Shown one piece after another: positions 60,958-64,000 of a DNA stretch of 64,000 nt. Under the pieces are notes generated by a model. That model was not told the DNA's origin, did not search any database, and saw only the letters and a program-made list of their open reading frames with translations. Every line of letters starts with the position of its first letter. Position 1 is the first letter of the stretch. Both the position numbers and the translations under genes were made by a program. Source of the stretch: Vibrio europaeus (GTDB lineage Bacteria; Pseudomonadota; Gammaproteobacteria; Enterobacterales; Vibrionaceae); NCBI RefSeq assembly GCF_001695575.1, contig NZ_LUAX01000007.1, forward strand, positions 992,001 through 1,056,000. Direction: 5' to 3'.

Positions 60958-62217
60958 ATGAAAAAGGAAATATCTTTAGCTATTTCATCGGCAATCGCAT
61001 TTAGTGTACAGGCGGCTAGCTTTCATCAAACAGACCATGAATTCTTGCAGCAATCGGCGACATTTGGGGTTACTCAGGCCAATTGGGACGATAGTGAAAT
61101 GGTTGCCACCACATTTCCGAATGCTTATAAATTCACTCGCTATTATCAGATTCCGAAAGGCGGCTTACAACCAGAGCCATTAGAGTTAGTAAACTCGCTT
61201 AACCTATCCAAGATAAAAGCAATGGACGCTGATGGATTACAAACATTAGATGTAATACTTCAAGATCGCTTAAAAAACCATTCGATGGTGGTGATTAAAG
61301 ACAATAAGGTGATACATCAGCATTTTGACAATGGCATGACGGAAAATTCGACCCACCTGGGTATGTCTGTTACCAAGTCATTTACCGCGACATTAGCGGG
61401 TATTGCCGTTGCGGAGGGTAAGCTCGACATGTCGAAGCATTTAGAGGCTTATTTGCCAGAGTTTGTCGGTACGGCTTTCGAAGGCGTCACGATTCAGGAA
61501 ATCGCCGACATGAGAAGTGGTCTTGGCATTAAAACACCGCCATACAAGAGCTGGGATACAAGAATGACACAAGCTCAAGAATGGAACGGAAAAAACGAAT
61601 CCGGTCTACATGGTGTTCAAGACTACCTGCTACTCATTAAGGATGAAAAATATCCAGATGGTGAAGTCTACCAATATCAAGACCCAAACACAGAAGTCTT
61701 AGGCAAAGTCATTGAAAAGGTGACAGGCAAAAATCTAGCTTCCTACTTTGAAGAGAAAATCTGGTCTCAAGTGGGAGTAGAAAATGACGCCTATTGGATG
61801 ACTGACCCTGATAAGTATGTTGTTGCTTCTGGTGGGTTGAACATGACGACTCGCGATCTTGCACGAGTAGGTAAAATCATCGTCAACGATGGAAAGAACT
61901 ATCAGGGTAAACAGATCATTCCGGAGCAGTTTCTAAGTAATATTTGGCAAGGCAATGAAGACGTTAGAAATGCTTGGGAAAAAGGCAAAGAATACGCCTT
62001 GTGCCATGATGCTTGGTATAAAGATCAGTTCCGCGTACTAAACATTGAAGGTCATAAGATTCTTGCAATGGCTGGGATTCATGGTCAGATACTCGCGGTT
62101 GATAAGGACTCTGGTGTCGTTATTGCTATGAATGGTGGCTACCCACAAACAGAAACCCCACGTATGGCAAGCCTTATCTTCCAAGTGGTTACCGCTATTT
62201 TAAAAGCCGTTCAATAG
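60958..62217 (+). CDS. Periplasmic serine hydrolase (class C beta-lactamase fold)
   Basis: The 419-residue protein has a signal peptide (ending VQAA) and a penicillin-binding-like hydrolase fold. The nucleophile motif S-x-x-K is in GMSVTKSFTATLAGIAV; YQYQDPNTEVLG supplies the tyrosine block and GIHGQILAV the late HxG-like motif. The tyrosine motif is not a clean Y-x-N. It resembles NylB-like amide hydrolases and esterases more than true AmpC, so antibiotic hydrolysis is not implied. It has its own ribosome-binding site and terminator and stands alone. Confidence 0.82.
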   Translation: MKKEISLAISSAIAFSVQAASFHQTDHEFLQQSATFGVTQANWDDSEMVATTFPNAYKFTRYYQIPKGGLQPEPLELVNSLNLSKIKAMDADGLQTLDVILQDRLKNHSMVVIKDNKVIHQHFDNGMTENSTHLGMSVTKSFTATLAGIAVAEGKLDMSKHLEAYLPEFVGTAFEGVTIQEIADMRSGLGIKTPPYKSWDTRMTQAQEWNGKNESGLHGVQDYLLLIKDEKYPDGEVYQYQDPNTEVLGKVIEKVTGKNLASYFEEKIWSQVGVENDAYWMTDPDKYVVASGGLNMTTRDLARVGKIIVNDGKNYQGKQIIPEQFLSNIWQGNEDVRNAWEKGKEYALCHDAWYKDQFRVLNIEGHKILAMAGIHGQILAVDKDSGVVIAMNGGYPQTETPRMASLIFQVVTAILKAVQ

Positions 62218-62236
62218 TCATGTTAGTGATATTGCT

Positions 62237-62265
62237 AAAGCCAGCTCTAATTCAGAGCTGGCTTT
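62237..62265. terminator. Terminator between convergent genes
   Basis: A 12-bp stem (AAAGCCAGCTCT and complement) with a 5-nt loop and a T-run separates the serine hydrolase gene from the convergent dehydrogenase gene. Confidence 0.85.
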
Positions 62266-62277
62266 TTATTGGAGAGT

Positions 62278-63792
62278 TTACTTACCATCGACGCTCCTAC
62301 GTACATTTAGTGGATTAGCCGACTTCAATGCTTGAGGCAATAACTCTTCAGGTACTGCTTGATAAGCGACCGGCCGCAGCCAACGTTTAATCGCCTCTGC
62401 GCCGACAGAAGTACTCGCGGGCATAGTCGAGGCAGGGTAAGGGCCACCGTGTACCATGGCGTAACTGACTTCGACTCCAGTCGGCCAACCATTAAACACG
62501 ATGCGACCTGCGACTTCTTCTAATTCAGACAGTAGCTGAGCGGCGATCATGTGATCATCGCGTTCTGCTTGTATAGTCGCAGTTAGGCTACCCGCCAAAC
62601 TCTGACTCAGTTCAAGCATATCTTGGTCGTCTTCACACAAAACGACAATGGATTGGGGGCCAAAGATCTCTTCTTGCCACTGAGGATTGGAGCGCCACTT
62701 CTTGCTGGTGGTTTCAAACAGCATTGACGGTACGCCTTGTTCTGCTGCCGATAGCGTGCGAGTAAGACCTGTTTGCTGTGCTCTTCGCTCACTTTGTTCT
62801 AGATAATTGTGTCTAATGCCAGCAGTGAGCATGGTTTGCCCTTGTTGAGCGGCAATGCCTTCGCGTACGGCAGTTAGGAACTCATCGGTTGCAGTGCTTT
62901 TCGCGACAAACACGACCGCGGGCTTGGTGCAGAATTGACCGCAGCCCATATTCATCGACAACACATACTCTTCAGCCAAAGATCTAGCGCCTGATTTCAT
63001 TCGGTTCGAAAGAATGAAGACAGGGTTTGAAGCGCCCAATTCACCGTAGAAAGGAATCGGTTCGGGTCTTCGCTGGGCAAGATCAAACAGGGCTCGACCA
63101 CCATGAATGGACCCCGTAAAACCGACCGCCTTAATCGCAGGGTGAGTAACCACAGCCTGCCCAAGCTCGTGTGTTGTTCCTTGAAGCAGGGAAAAAACCG
63201 CTTGCGGCAAGTTTACTGCGTCGAGTGCTTTTGCTACGCACTTAGCGACGATGTCACTGGTTCCAGGGTGGGCTGGGTGACCTTTTACAATCACAGGGCA
63301 ACCTGCCGCAAGTGCAGAAGCGGTATCGCCACCAGCGGTTGAGAAGGCAAGAGGGAAGTTAGAAGCACCAAATACGGCAACAGGACCTAAGGCGATGTTT
63401 TGGCGGCGAATATCGGGTTTAGGTAAAGGCTCGCGAGATGGGTTTGCAGTATCAAATATTGCCTCTTGCCAAAGACCTCCTTCCACTACATCGGCAAAGA
63501 GACGGAGTTGGGCTGTAGTGCGGCTTAGCTCACCATTAAGTCTAGCGAGGGGGAGGGCAGACTCAAGATTTGCTCTTTCTACAATCGCTTGGCGCTGCTC
63601 TTCTAAGCAGTCGGCGATGGTCTGTAAAAATTGACTACGTATATTGGGAGAGGTTTGCCTATATGCTTTTGCTACTTCATGAGCAGCAGTAATCGCCAAA
63701 TCAACGTCTTGATCAGAATGCTCGGCGAATACCCCTTGCAGGGGCTGCTGTGTTTGAGGGTTTATGGCAGAAAAAGTAGTCGTGGTACTCAT
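62278..63792 (-). CDS. 2-oxoglutarate semialdehyde dehydrogenase-type aldehyde dehydrogenase
   Basis: The 504-residue protein is an NAD(P)-dependent aldehyde dehydrogenase of the group annotated as NADP-dependent or 2,5-dioxovalerate dehydrogenase. It has GPVAVFGASNFPLAFSTAGGDTASALAAGCPVIVKGHPAHP for the cofactor, the general base in ELGASNPVF and the catalytic cysteine in MNMGCGQFCTKP. It oxidises 2-oxoglutarate semialdehyde to 2-oxoglutarate. The gene just upstream on the same strand is a 4-hydroxyproline epimerase-like gene, so the pathway here is hydroxyproline rather than sugar-acid degradation. Confidence 0.88.
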   Translation of the reverse strand: MSTTTTFSAINPQTQQPLQGVFAEHSDQDVDLAITAAHEVAKAYRQTSPNIRSQFLQTIADCLEEQRQAIVERANLESALPLARLNGELSRTTAQLRLFADVVEGGLWQEAIFDTANPSREPLPKPDIRRQNIALGPVAVFGASNFPLAFSTAGGDTASALAAGCPVIVKGHPAHPGTSDIVAKCVAKALDAVNLPQAVFSLLQGTTHELGQAVVTHPAIKAVGFTGSIHGGRALFDLAQRRPEPIPFYGELGASNPVFILSNRMKSGARSLAEEYVLSMNMGCGQFCTKPAVVFVAKSTATDEFLTAVREGIAAQQGQTMLTAGIRHNYLEQSERRAQQTGLTRTLSAAEQGVPSMLFETTSKKWRSNPQWQEEIFGPQSIVVLCEDDQDMLELSQSLAGSLTATIQAERDDHMIAAQLLSELEEVAGRIVFNGWPTGVEVSYAMVHGGPYPASTMPASTSVGAEAIKRWLRPVAYQAVPEELLPQALKSANPLNVRRSVDGK

Positions 63793-63825
63793 AGCGGGTT
63801 CCTAGTCGTTCTAATTAGATTCGGG

Positions 63826-64000
63826 TTATTTAAGTTCAAAGCCATATGCGTAAGGGTCTTGATCATCTACCCATATGGTGTTGTGTCCTGTGACTTGAGC
63901 CCAACCTTCGATGCTTGGCAGTATGGCCGCGCGCCCATTGACCTCGGTGGTACCTTCAATACGGCCAGTGAACAAGCTGCCAATAATGCTTTCGTGTATA
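63826..64000 (-). CDS. 4-hydroxyproline 2-epimerase/proline racemase family protein (partial, start outside window)
   Basis: The final 57 codons of a leftward gene are visible; the 5' part lies beyond 64000. The translated end contains HESIIGSLFTGRIEG, RAAILPSIEGWAQVTG and IWVDDQDPYAYGFELK, the C-terminal pattern of proline racemase/hydroxyproline epimerase enzymes. These convert trans-4-hydroxy-L-proline to cis-4-hydroxy-D-proline, the first step toward 2-oxoglutarate. The catalytic cysteines are not all visible in this fragment. It stops 33 bases before the dehydrogenase start, consistent with one operon. Confidence 0.85.
   Translation of the reverse strand, partial: IHESIIGSLFTGRIEGTTEVNGRAAILPSIEGWAQVTGHNTIWVDDQDPYAYGFELK

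Noticed and set aside
1..64000. Search by eye for tRNA, rRNA, IS elements, integrases, CRISPR arrays and long repeats
   Set aside because: None was seen. Short tRNA-like folds or degenerate transposon ends could escape reading by eye; tRNAscan-SE and ISfinder searches would settle it.

Overview
The window looks like a stretch of a Vibrio (Vibrionaceae, Gammaproteobacteria) genome, probably an accessory-rich replicon such as chromosome 2. The pointers are M9 collagenases of the Vibrio type, a sphingomyelinase-type haemolysin, VF530-type and DUF3103-like proteins, orphan EAL and GGDEF proteins, and moderate GC content. Species assignment is inference. No rRNA, tRNA, insertion sequence, CRISPR array or replication origin was recognised.

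Layout. 0-12 kb: an EAL-domain protein, a glutamate/aspartate-type symporter, a phospholipase D lipoprotein, LysE and EamA transporters, YaiI, a LysR regulator, an orphan TadE-TadE-TadG trio, an SDR enzyme and a YdcH-like protein. 12.5-21.6 kb: an exoenzyme block made of collagenase, sphingomyelinase plus an overlapping lipase-foldase-like gene, a second collagenase and a DUF3103-like secreted protein. 21.7-24.3 kb: small poorly known genes. 24.4-37.2 kb: a GH3 lipoprotein, ygjV, and a complete glucuronate pathway (TRAP importer, uxaC, uxuB, uxuA, kdgK, eda and the regulator uxuR) with an array of ATTGGT-type palindromes. 37.3-41.6 kb: a TetR/SRPBCC pair, a second-type trpS behind a trp-like attenuator, a ParD-like/methionine aminopeptidase pair and a VF530 protein. 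41.6-50.7 kb: an oligopeptide ABC operon ending in Xaa-Pro aminopeptidase, followed upstream by two regulator genes. 50.9-55.4 kb: a lipoprotein, a c-type cytochrome with a diguanylate cyclase, and a nucleoside hydrolase-VOC fusion. 55.5-60.5 kb: a two-component system with an orphan sugar-binding protein, divergent from a glucose PTS permease. 60.9-64 kb: a serine hydrolase, then the start of a 4-hydroxyproline degradation cluster (semialdehyde dehydrogenase and a cut-off epimerase).

How it fits together. Two themes recur. The first is animal-matrix degradation: collagenases, oligopeptide import, X-Pro peptide cleavage and hydroxyproline catabolism could form one path from collagen to 2-oxoglutarate. 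The second is sugar-acid use: glucuronate enters by a TRAP transporter and goes via fructuronate, mannonate, KDG and KDPG to pyruvate and glyceraldehyde-3-phosphate; a GH3 enzyme appears to share the UxuR operator.

The most striking regulatory element is a 17-residue leader peptide with tandem Trp codons (39772-39825, minus strand) followed by mutually exclusive hairpins ahead of trpS.
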